Assembly: GCA_965212145.1 (NCBI GenBank)
Contig: CBDBUY010000009.1
Coordinates: forward strand, 620,001 to 684,000
Length of the DNA: 64,000 bases
Direction of reading: 5' to 3'
From: JAAEPI01 sp965212145
Lineage (GTDB): Bacteria > Bacteroidota > Bacteroidia > Cytophagales > Cyclobacteriaceae
Part shown: piece by piece, positions 36,120 through 44,092 of the stretch
Layout: each line of letters begins with the position of its first letter
Numbering within the stretch: the stretch's first letter is position 1
The notes under the pieces: model-generated
Seen by the model: only the letters and a program-made list of their open reading frames with translations
The model's database searches: none
Told to the model about the DNA's origin: nothing
Program-made: the position numbers and the translations under genes

Positions 36120-36976
36120 GTGTCCTTTTTATTTTGCTCCGCAAATTTAGCTAATTCTTCTCGGCTTTTCACATAGAATCCTTCAGCGTCTTTGATGAAT
36201 TCACTATTTGGGTATTCTTCGATAAAGTTCTCGTACAATTCGATGCACTTCCTGAATCGTTCTTCCTGCTTGCTTGGAATACTGACGGTTGCATAATTGT
36301 ACATCGTCTCCACACCCAAGTAGCTAATTTCTCCTCGATATTCTGAATCAGGGAAGTCCTTATGAAAATTGTCAAAAACCACTATGGCTGCCTTGTATCT
36401 CTTGATTTTATGATAAAGCTTGGCGTTGTTGTATGCCTTTGTTTCAAGCTTAACCTGTAAATCACCGATTAGGCTATCAACAGTATTTACTTGCTTTGCC
36501 GCCGGATAATTCTCTAAATAATTCTGAAGCGCTGTGACGGCTTCATAGGTTGCCGTCTGATCCAGATTGTATTCAGGAGATTGAAGGAAGAGTGAGTAAG
36601 CGTGCATGTATTCCGCCTCCTGACGGTATTCTGACCGTCCAAAGGTTCTAACGAACTCTGAAAAATGATGCGCACTTAGGATGTATTGTTTCTGATGAAA
36701 ATAGGAATAGGCGAAGTAGAAATTTCCTAATTCAGCTTCCTTGGTTCCACGAATGATTGGGAGGATTTCCTCCAGTAAAATGCTAGCCTTATAATATCTC
36801 CTCTGTGCTCCTCTACTGTCAGCAAGCCGCTTTTGTTCACCATCTTCATAATATTGGATGGCGGCATCATATTTCAAACGCCAATCCGGGCTTTTCTGGA
36901 TCTTTCGGAATTTGCTACAAGAGGCAAGTATCGCGACTGTTAAAAGAAGAAATAATAAGCGAGAGAAGATGCGCAT
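36116..36976 (-). CDS. bamD: Outer membrane protein assembly factor BamD
   Basis: From the ATG at 36976 the protein has 286 residues, with a lipoprotein signal peptide (FSRLLFLLLTVAILASC) and the five TPR motifs of BamD (for example AELGNFYFAYSYFHQKQY, RYKAAIVVFDNFHKDFPDS). A TTG 7 codons upstream is an unlikely start. BamD is an essential BAM partner that folds outer membrane proteins. It starts the run bamD-rpoZ-coaBC-DUF4835-recN-fabI-ispE. Confidence 0.9.
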   Translation of the reverse strand: MRIFSRLLFLLLTVAILASCSKFRKIQKSPDWRLKYDAAIQYYEDGEQKRLADSRGAQRRYYKASILLEEILPIIRGTKEAELGNFYFAYSYFHQKQYILSAHHFSEFVRTFGRSEYRQEAEYMHAYSLFLQSPEYNLDQTATYEAVTALQNYLENYPAAKQVNTVDSLIGDLQVKLETKAYNNAKLYHKIKRYKAAIVVFDNFHKDFPDSEYRGEISYLGVETMYNYATVSIPSKQEERFRKCIELYENFIEEYPNSEFIKDAEGFYVKSREELAKFAEQNKKDT

Positions 36977-36994
36977 TGATTGAAAAATTGGTCG

Positions 36995-37002
36995 CAAAAG
37001 TA
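36995..37002 (-). promoter_or_regulatory. Candidate -7 promoter element of the bamD operon
   Basis: On the minus strand TACTTTTG matches TAnnTTTG and lies about 20 bases before the bamD ATG. No clear -33 element is seen. Confidence 0.35.
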
Positions 37003-37033
37003 TATGAGTTAATGATAACGATGAAGGAGTCGG

Positions 37034-38650
37034 CTATTGATTACCAGAGCCTTTTATGTTTTTAACGTTTTTTGACCTTTCTAATCCTTCCAAAGTTTTA
37101 TTCGGGGGTGTTTTGAAAGGGGTTTCGTTTTCCTTTTTTGAGTTTCTAGGCGTGTTGTTTAGAACGTCCTGAAGGGAAGGTCGTTCAGGGCCTTGCCAAT
37201 TGAATCCTGGTAACTTCTGAACATCCTCTGTCAATTCATGAGGCGGTATAAACTTCGCTTCAGGCTGTACATATGCCGAAATATTCTTCAAATTGCGTCC
37301 TTCGAAGCGGAGCTTCAGATTGCTACATAAAATGCGGTTCATCCCCATTAAGATCGAGTCACCTTCTGCCAAGGCATAATAAATCACCTCGCCATTGCCA
37401 TTTACATCCACTTCATCAATGTTGCCTCGATCGAAGTATGCGGTCATGTTTCTGCCTTTTATTTGGTTGTGATTTTTTATCGTATCCTCAGATGTTAAGA
37501 AGGCATTTCTTCTCAGGAACATCTGATGAATGGTACTATCCGCGATCTGAATTTTGATCGTATCGGCCTCAATCTGGTTGTTGTTACTCCACATGATTGG
37601 CTTGACATAGAGATGAATCATGGAGTCTGCGAGGAAATAGGCTGCCGAGTCGGCGTAACCCTGTAGATTTTTCTTAAAGATCTTCACGTTGTTGTAGGCC
37701 AGTATCCGTTTGACAGAATCTATGTTGCTCTCGATGTAGACCAACGTGTCTGCAGCCAGGTACATCGTGTCATTTTTCATGATTTTTCTCATAACCGGTT
37801 TGCCGTAAACCTTGCTGAATTCCCTGACGTCATCATTGTATCCTTCGTCTCCCGTGATGATTACGTCCTTGTCTTTGGCAATGAGCTTTACATTTCCCTC
37901 TGCTTTGTAATATTTTTTGGCCTGATCGAAGAATAGGTCGTCTCCTTCCAAAATATTGTTTGGTGTTTCTACTTGCCCATCTTCGAAAATGGACTGGTCA
38001 ATTTCCGTCCTGAATTCACCTCCATCGGCAAACAGCGTCGTTTCTTGATTGCTAGTGATGATTTCGGTCTTCCCTGGAGTGGTCGCTACTTTGGTGACCG
38101 TGTTATATCTGAGTCGTTGACTTTTCAGCGTGTAATCAGGAGCCTCAAGTACCACGTCGGTTTCGAACGTGGCATATTTTTGCTTGGCATAATAGTAACC
38201 AGTTTTGCTGATCAGGTTGTTTGTGGTGTCTTTGAGGTTGCCACCCCCGAAGTAGTAGGACACCTCAGTATCCATGTTGTAATCCAGGTTATTGGTAGTC
38301 AACTCCTGAAATCCCTTCGTATAGACCACATTGTTCCTCAGTTCCGCTTTTCTGGAATTACCGTCGTAATAGAGTCTTCGGGCAGTAATATTTACTGAAT
38401 CATCTACAATTCGCACCTTTCCAAATGCTTCCATTGCGTTTCTTTTGCGGTAGAAGTAGGCACTGTCGCAGTAGATGGTGGTGGTTTTCTGAGTGAAAAT
38501 GACATTGTCGGTAAGTCTCTGGACTTTTTCACCATCGATCTTCAGCACCTGCATGGTTCCTTCGGCACTGTATTTCACCTTACTCTGACCGATGGTCAGC
38601 AAGGGTGAAGTCAACAAAATCAAAATGGCTAATTCGCGTACCTTTCGCAT
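37034..38650 (-). CDS. OstA/LptA-like periplasmic protein
   Basis: The 538-residue protein has a signal peptide (LAILILLTSPLLTIGQ) and repeated OstA beta strands of the type YYDGNSRKAELRNNVVYTKG and FDQAKKYYKAEGNVKLIAKD. OstA_N domains pair into a groove that carries lipopolysaccharide across the periplasm (LptA, LptD N-terminus). The protein is far longer than LptA and lacks the LptD barrel, so it is the Bacteroidota OstA-like type. The C-terminal 60 residues are charged and proline-rich, probably disordered. It is divergent from tilS with a 38-base gap. Confidence 0.85.
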   Translation of the reverse strand: MRKVRELAILILLTSPLLTIGQSKVKYSAEGTMQVLKIDGEKVQRLTDNVIFTQKTTTIYCDSAYFYRKRNAMEAFGKVRIVDDSVNITARRLYYDGNSRKAELRNNVVYTKGFQELTTNNLDYNMDTEVSYYFGGGNLKDTTNNLISKTGYYYAKQKYATFETDVVLEAPDYTLKSQRLRYNTVTKVATTPGKTEIITSNQETTLFADGGEFRTEIDQSIFEDGQVETPNNILEGDDLFFDQAKKYYKAEGNVKLIAKDKDVIITGDEGYNDDVREFSKVYGKPVMRKIMKNDTMYLAADTLVYIESNIDSVKRILAYNNVKIFKKNLQGYADSAAYFLADSMIHLYVKPIMWSNNNQIEADTIKIQIADSTIHQMFLRRNAFLTSEDTIKNHNQIKGRNMTAYFDRGNIDEVDVNGNGEVIYYALAEGDSILMGMNRILCSNLKLRFEGRNLKNISAYVQPEAKFIPPHELTEDVQKLPGFNWQGPERPSLQDVLNNTPRNSKKENETPFKTPPNKTLEGLERSKNVKNIKGSGNQ

Positions 38651-38688
38651 TGTGTTACAAAACTACCTCCGCAGAATCTTATTGTGAG

Positions 38689-39993
38689 ATGCTGGATCAA
38701 TTAAAAGCTTATATCGATAACGAAAAGTTGCTGCAACCGGATGATCACGTCCTGGTGGGAGTGAGCGGAGGTGTAGATTCTATGGTGCTGGTTTCCTCCT
38801 TAAAAGCTCTGAATTATCAGGTCGAGGTGGGGCATATGAACTATCAATTGCGAGGCGATGATTCAGACCAGGATGAAATACTGGTAAAGAGTTGGTGTAA
38901 ACAAAACGATATTCCTTTTCATGCCAGAAGAGTGGAATTGAGTGGCAAAGATGGAAGTACTCAGATGCAAGCCAGAAAGGCGAGGTTTGAGTGGCTTAAT
39001 GAATTAGTGGAACGATATGGGTTTACAAAAGTGGCCCTGGCACATCATTTAGATGATGCGTTGGAAACGGTCTTGTTAAACCTAGCGAAAGGAACAGGGC
39101 TAACCGGATTGAAAGGAATTTCTTCTAACCGGGATAACATCATTCGCCCTCTGATGTGCTTTTCAAAGGACCAAATCCTGGATTATGCTAAATCTGTGGA
39201 AATAGAGTGGAGGGAGGATGCATCTAATCGGAAAAGTGACTATCAGCGGAATCTGATGCGCAATAAAGTGATGCCGGAATTGCGTGAACTAAATCCCTCC
39301 TTGACTCAAACCTTTCAGCGGACACAAAAACGATTCATAGCCTCGGAGAAGTTGATTATGGAAGTGGTCGAGCAGATTGAGAAAATAATTCTTAGAGATG
39401 GTGATATCAGCACTGTCCCAATGAACTGGCGAAGAGGAGATGATCGAGATGATGAAATTTTATATAGACTGCTGCGTCCTTTTAAGGTTTCATTTCAAGT
39501 TATTCAGGAAATTCTGTCCAGCCATGAATCCGGGAAGATTTTTCAGTCGAATACGCATCAAATCTGCATGGATAGAGATAGGTTGATCGTCTCACCAATT
39601 AAGTTCAAGAGCTCCGAAATTCTAGTAATGGCCAAACCTGGAAGCTATCGATGGGGGAATTATAAATTAGAAGTCTCAGAACATGAATTCACTGGAGAAT
39701 TCCCGAGTGAGAAACATGTGGCTATGCTGAACGCAAATTCAATCAAGTGGCCACTCAAAGTCCGATCCTGGGAGCAGGGGGATGTTTTCCAGCCACTCGG
39801 AATGAAGGGTAAAAAAAAGGTTAGTGATTTTATGATCGACCTTAAAATTCCAGTAACATTGAAAAAAGACATCCCGCTTTTCGCGTCCGGAAATGACATT
39901 GTTTGGGTCGGTGGCCTGAGAATCGATGAAAGATTTAAGGTTTCTGATGACACAGAAGAGGTGATTAAAATTGAGCTCCGCAAGAATGGCTAA
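38689..39993 (+). CDS. tilS: tRNA(Ile)-lysidine synthase
   Basis: From the ATG at 38689 the protein has 434 residues. It makes lysidine at C34 of tRNA-Ile2, which lets the tRNA read AUA. The PP-loop VGVSGGVDSMVLVSSL is the ATP-binding site, followed by GHMNYQLRGDDSDQDE and HHLDDALETVLLNLAKGTG. The C-terminal domain ends with KVSDFMIDLKIPV. In-frame codons before 38689 run into the OstA gene region and have no family similarity. It overlaps the next gene by 8 bases. Confidence 0.95.
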   Translation: MLDQLKAYIDNEKLLQPDDHVLVGVSGGVDSMVLVSSLKALNYQVEVGHMNYQLRGDDSDQDEILVKSWCKQNDIPFHARRVELSGKDGSTQMQARKARFEWLNELVERYGFTKVALAHHLDDALETVLLNLAKGTGLTGLKGISSNRDNIIRPLMCFSKDQILDYAKSVEIEWREDASNRKSDYQRNLMRNKVMPELRELNPSLTQTFQRTQKRFIASEKLIMEVVEQIEKIILRDGDISTVPMNWRRGDDRDDEILYRLLRPFKVSFQVIQEILSSHESGKIFQSNTHQICMDRDRLIVSPIKFKSSEILVMAKPGSYRWGNYKLEVSEHEFTGEFPSEKHVAMLNANSIKWPLKVRSWEQGDVFQPLGMKGKKKVSDFMIDLKIPVTLKKDIPLFASGNDIVWVGGLRIDERFKVSDDTEEVIKIELRKNG

Positions 39994-40507
39994 ACTTTTT
40001 GGCACTTCATTTTCTGACAAGGACCATCAGCTGATAAATTTTCTTCAGCGCGATCGACTTTTTGAGTCACTGACCGAGCGGGAGCTGAGCCATTTTTTGC
40101 CATACATCCATGAGAGGACGTATCAGCTCGATGAAGTGATTTTCTTTTCTGGTGATCCGAGCCAGGCATTGTACATGGTGAAGTCAGGAATGGTGTCTTT
40201 GAACATAGAAGTGAAGGGAAATTTCGAAAAGTTGGTGACGCTCAGAGCCGGTCACGCCTTTGGAGATAATTCCTTGCTACCAAACACCAAACGAATTTAT
40301 TCTGCGATAACCTGCACAGATTTGGCGGTAGTTTATGTCATCCCACAGATTAATCTTTTGGAAATTATGGATAGGCATAAAAAAATCAAAGCGAAGATGA
40401 TGACAGCATTTGGCGAGATGTATAATACCTATACCACCAAGTTGTTCCGAGCTTACAAAAACTCACTTGGGTTTCTAGACCTTAATGAGGTCTACGTTCA
40501 GGATTAA
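39986..40507 (+). CDS. Cyclic nucleotide-binding domain protein without a DNA-binding domain
   Basis: The protein has 173 residues from the ATG at 39986. It has one cNMP-binding beta-roll (about 20-130): FESLTERELSHFLPYIHER, FFSGDPSQALYMVKSGMVS and RAGHAFGDNSLLPNTKR, which replaces the usual FGE-x-AL-RSA cassette. The tail (130-173) is a short helix without a helix-turn-helix, so it is not a Crp-type regulator. It overlaps the tilS stop by 8 bases. The target is unknown. Confidence 0.8.
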   Translation: MAKLFGTSFSDKDHQLINFLQRDRLFESLTERELSHFLPYIHERTYQLDEVIFFSGDPSQALYMVKSGMVSLNIEVKGNFEKLVTLRAGHAFGDNSLLPNTKRIYSAITCTDLAVVYVIPQINLLEIMDRHKKIKAKMMTAFGEMYNTYTTKLFRAYKNSLGFLDLNEVYVQD

Positions 40508-40509
40508 TC

Positions 40510-40541
40510 TTTGAAATTGGCGTGTCCCTGAACTACTTTTG
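40510..40541 (+). promoter_or_regulatory. Promoter of mdh
   Basis: TTTG (40510-40513), 20 bases, then TACTTTTG (40534-40541): an exact fit to the Bacteroidota consensus. The leader would be about 30 bases to the mdh ATG. Confidence 0.7.
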
Positions 40542-40577
40542 GGTGCCCGAATTTTTTAACCATAAAATCTTAAAAAC

Positions 40578-41516
40578 ATGAAAGTTACAGTCGTTGGAGC
40601 AGGAGCCGTGGGAGCCACTTGCGCTGAAAATATCGCTCGAAAAGAATTGGCCGAAGAGGTCGTATTACTGGACATTAAGGAAGGCTTGGCCGAAGGCAAG
40701 GCCATGGATATGAACCAGTGTGCCACGCTCAATGGTTACGACACCAAAGTCATCGGAAGCACCAACGATTACTCCGCAACAGCTGGATCTAAAGTTTGTG
40801 TCATTACTTCAGGGATTCCACGGAAACCAGGAATGACTCGCGAGGAGTTGATCGGAACGAATGCTGGAATCGTAAAGACGGTGACTGAGAATCTGCTTAA
40901 ACACAGCCCGGATACAATTTTAGTGGTGATTTCTAACCCAATGGACACCATGACTTATTTGTCAGCTAAGTCGAGTGGACTTCCAAAAGAGCGAGTAATT
41001 GGGATGGGAGGAATTCTGGATAGTTCTAGATTCAAGTACAGGCTGAGCGAAGCAATAAATTGCTCTCCAAATGACCTACAAGGTGTGGTGATTGGAGGTC
41101 ATGGTGATACGACGATGATTCCTTTGATCAACCACGCGACTTATAACAGCTCGCCAGTGACCAATTTCCTAAGTGCTGAGCATCAAGAATCTGTCGTAAA
41201 AGAGACTATGGTTGGTGGAGCTACTCTGACCAAGCTTATCGGTACGTCAGCCTGGTACGCACCTGGAGCTGCCGGAGCTTATTTGGTCGAAAGCATCGTT
41301 CGGGACAAAAAGAAATTATTCCCATGCAGTGTCTTCTTGGATGGCGAGTATGGGCAGTCGGACATTTGCATTGGCGTGCCAGTTGTTGTTGGAGCCAATG
41401 GAATTGAGAAAATCGTAGAGTTTGATTTGAATGATGACGAGAAAGCGAAATTCTCTGACAGTGCTGATGCCGTAAGAAAAATGAATTCGGTCCTTGGAGA
41501 AATGAACCTGATATAG
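40578..41516 (+). CDS. mdh: Malate dehydrogenase
   Basis: The 312-residue enzyme oxidises malate to oxaloacetate with NAD in the citric acid cycle. NAD-binding VVGAGAVGATCAENIA and the acidic end LLDIKEG show NAD preference. Arg in RKPGMTREEL and the catalytic His in VIGGHGDTTMIPL mark malate rather than lactate as the substrate. This is the LDH-like MDH type. ppk1 follows after 11 bases and is probably co-transcribed. Confidence 0.95.
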   Translation: MKVTVVGAGAVGATCAENIARKELAEEVVLLDIKEGLAEGKAMDMNQCATLNGYDTKVIGSTNDYSATAGSKVCVITSGIPRKPGMTREELIGTNAGIVKTVTENLLKHSPDTILVVISNPMDTMTYLSAKSSGLPKERVIGMGGILDSSRFKYRLSEAINCSPNDLQGVVIGGHGDTTMIPLINHATYNSSPVTNFLSAEHQESVVKETMVGGATLTKLIGTSAWYAPGAAGAYLVESIVRDKKKLFPCSVFLDGEYGQSDICIGVPVVVGANGIEKIVEFDLNDDEKAKFSDSADAVRKMNSVLGEMNLI

Positions 41517-41527
41517 TCAGGACATCA

Positions 41528-43639
41528 ATGCAGCAATCAGATAGGGTACAAGAACTCATAAGACAAAGCGACCTCATAAGCCGTGATTTGAGCTGGATAC
41601 GGTTTAATTACCGTGTCCTGGATCAAACCGACAAAGAGGATCGCAATGTCTTTGATAGAATGAAGTTCTTAGCGATCACGGCCAATAATCAGGACGAATT
41701 CTTCATGATTCGGGTTGGGAGCTTGTACAATTATCTGGATTACGGCAAAGACAGGATAGACTATTCGGGTCTTCGAGCCATCCCTTTTAAAAAGAAGCTC
41801 TATCAGGAACTGACAGATTTTAATGAAGCCCAACACGAGTGTTACTTGAATCGGCTGGTGCCTGATTTCGATAATTTCGGGTTCACAATCGGGAAATATG
41901 CAGACCTGACCGACAAGGAACAGGTGGTGGTGCAGAAGTTTTATGAGAAAACGGTCTTCCCAATGCTCACTCCGATGGTGTACGATTCGACCCACGCATT
42001 CCCAACACTGAACAATCAAGTGCTGGTTTTCGGAGTGGTCACCAGGGCTCCACAGATTAAGGAGAAAAAGAAGGTGTCATTCATCCAGATTCCGAAGAAC
42101 ATTCCGCGCTTTTTTGAGATTGCCAGGAAAGGGAAAATCTTCTTCTTGCCGATTGAAGAGATCGTACGGGAGCATGTAGAGTCGCTTTTTAAGAACGTTG
42201 AGATCATCTCAAAGTCGCTATTTCGAGTGACTAGAAATGGGGATTTTACTTTGGAGGAATCCGAGGATATTGAGGAGAATTTCCTAGACGAGGTGCGCAA
42301 AAAACTCAAGACTCGGAAAACCGGTCGAGTGGTTCGTCTTGAGGTAGAGCATGAGTTTTCCGGTTGGCTACTGAAACGACTCCTGAAGCGATACGAAATT
42401 GACGAACTCAATGTCATGCGAGCACCTGAAGGATCGCTCATTGATTTTACGAGTCTTAGAGAAATCATGGACAATGAGGAGTTCATTCCATTTCAGCGAG
42501 TGCTGAAACCTCCGGTGAAGCCAATCAGTCTCAGGGAAGAAGTGGAGAAGGATATTTTTAAAGTATTGAAATCCCGGGATGTCATGCTTCATCATCCTTA
42601 TAACAGCATGGCACCCTTGCTAGAATTGATCGAGAAAGCGGCTGAAGATCCAGGAGTACTGTCCATTAAATTGACGATTTATCGTCTGGCAAAGAATTCC
42701 AGGATCACCGACGCACTCATGATCGCAGCGGAAAACGGCAAGCACGTTTCTGTGTTGTTTGAGGTGAAAGCGCGATTTGATGAGGAAAACAACATGCGAG
42801 AAGCCAAGCGTCTGCAAAAGGCAGGCTGCTTCGTGGTATATGGTGTTGGCAGTCTTAAGACGCACACGAAACTGCTTCTCATTGTTCGGAAGGAGAAGAA
42901 CAAGGTTACTCGCTATGTACACATGTCCAGCGGTAATTACAACGAGATTACTTCAAAGTTCTATACCGATTTGGGTTACTTGACGAGTGATGAAGTTTAC
43001 GCCAATGACGTTCAGGAATTCTTTAATGTCATCACCGGCCATTCATTGCAAGAAGATTACGACACGCTGATCACTGCTCCAGTTTCAATGCGGAAAAAAC
43101 TGATCGAGATGATTGCGCAGGAAAAGCAAACCAAACTCGATGGGAAGGAAGCTGGTATTGTCATTAAGATCAATTCGCTTCAGGATAAGGAAACGATCAT
43201 GGCGCTTTACGATGCGTCCCAAGCTGGCGTAGAAATTAGATTGATCGTTCGAGGAATGTGCTGTCTGAGACCAGGAAGGCAAGGGTTGAGTGAGAATATT
43301 GAGGTTCGTTCGCTTGTAGGAGAATACCTGGAACATTCAAGGGTTTATTATTTCCATAATGCTGGAGAACCCAAGGTTTATTCAGGAAGTGCTGACGTCA
43401 TGGTTCGTTCCTTTGATCGTAGGATTGAGTCACTTTTTGAAATTCGCGATCCTTTGCTGAAAAAGCAGGCAATCTGTATTCTGAGCTATAACTTGAAGGA
43501 CAATACGAACGGGTATCTTCTAAATGAGGATGGTACTTATTCCGTGATTCAGCCGGATGGCGAAAAGCCATTTGATGTTCAGAAGAAATTCTTTGATTTA
43601 AAGCGTGATGAAGTAATGAAAGCTCAGCTCTTTAGCTAG
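41528..43639 (+). CDS. ppk1: Polyphosphate kinase 1
   Basis: The 703-residue enzyme makes inorganic polyphosphate from ATP. The N-terminal domain starts SRDLSWIRFNYRVLDQ and NNQDEFFMIRVGSL. The catalytic domain has DILLHHPYNSM-like VMLHHPYNSMAPLLELIEKA, FEVKARFDEENNM, the phosphorylated His in YVHMSSGNYNE and the second motif HSRVYYFHNAGEPKVYSGSAD. The length is typical. Its stop codon abuts that of the convergent gene without a spacer. Confidence 0.95.
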   Translation: MQQSDRVQELIRQSDLISRDLSWIRFNYRVLDQTDKEDRNVFDRMKFLAITANNQDEFFMIRVGSLYNYLDYGKDRIDYSGLRAIPFKKKLYQELTDFNEAQHECYLNRLVPDFDNFGFTIGKYADLTDKEQVVVQKFYEKTVFPMLTPMVYDSTHAFPTLNNQVLVFGVVTRAPQIKEKKKVSFIQIPKNIPRFFEIARKGKIFFLPIEEIVREHVESLFKNVEIISKSLFRVTRNGDFTLEESEDIEENFLDEVRKKLKTRKTGRVVRLEVEHEFSGWLLKRLLKRYEIDELNVMRAPEGSLIDFTSLREIMDNEEFIPFQRVLKPPVKPISLREEVEKDIFKVLKSRDVMLHHPYNSMAPLLELIEKAAEDPGVLSIKLTIYRLAKNSRITDALMIAAENGKHVSVLFEVKARFDEENNMREAKRLQKAGCFVVYGVGSLKTHTKLLLIVRKEKNKVTRYVHMSSGNYNEITSKFYTDLGYLTSDEVYANDVQEFFNVITGHSLQEDYDTLITAPVSMRKKLIEMIAQEKQTKLDGKEAGIVIKINSLQDKETIMALYDASQAGVEIRLIVRGMCCLRPGRQGLSENIEVRSLVGEYLEHSRVYYFHNAGEPKVYSGSADVMVRSFDRRIESLFEIRDPLLKKQAICILSYNLKDNTNGYLLNEDGTYSVIQPDGEKPFDVQKKFFDLKRDEVMKAQLFS

Positions 43640-44029
43640 CTAGACTCTCGTCTCCAACCACTTGAAGGTCCGATTGATGATCTTCAGCGCAATCTTGATT
43701 TTCTTAACATTGATCAACTCATGAGATTCGTCGTACATGGTCACACCATCAGCGAATAGAAAAACCTGAGGGCATTCATCCGGCACTCCTGAAACTTCTG
43801 TCGCTTCGGTGGCCACTTCGTCATCTTTCACCACATCCACGAGATAAGTGTCCAACATTTCGGGATCAATGGACCAATCTTCTTCCAATGATTTCTTGAT
43901 GTCGGTACTTTCACTTGAAGAAGGGTGATACTTCAAAAGCAACGCCGGTTTGGTCCGGGAGCGTTCCAAAATTTCATCAAAATCAGCCACGCTCGGTATT
44001 TTTTTCCAGTGAATGGAGGGGTTGCTCAT
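43640..44029 (-). CDS. YtxJ-like thioredoxin-fold protein without the redox cysteine
   Basis: The 129-residue protein matches the bacillithiol-linked YtxJ (DUF2847) family: WKKIPSVADFDEILERS at the N-terminus and PQVFLFADGVTMYDESHELI at the C-terminus. The family active site is H-S-x-x-C-x-I-S; here it reads HPSSSEST, so the Cys is replaced by Ser. The only cysteine is in DECPQVF. Thiol transfer is therefore unlikely in the usual form. A binding or regulatory role is possible. Confidence 0.75.
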   Translation of the reverse strand: MSNPSIHWKKIPSVADFDEILERSRTKPALLLKYHPSSSESTDIKKSLEEDWSIDPEMLDTYLVDVVKDDEVATEATEVSGVPDECPQVFLFADGVTMYDESHELINVKKIKIALKIINRTFKWLETRV

Positions 44030-44092
44030 TCGTTTAATCGATCATCTTCGTAATAAAAAAGCTGCTCAGGCTGGATGGTGCAAACCATTCGG

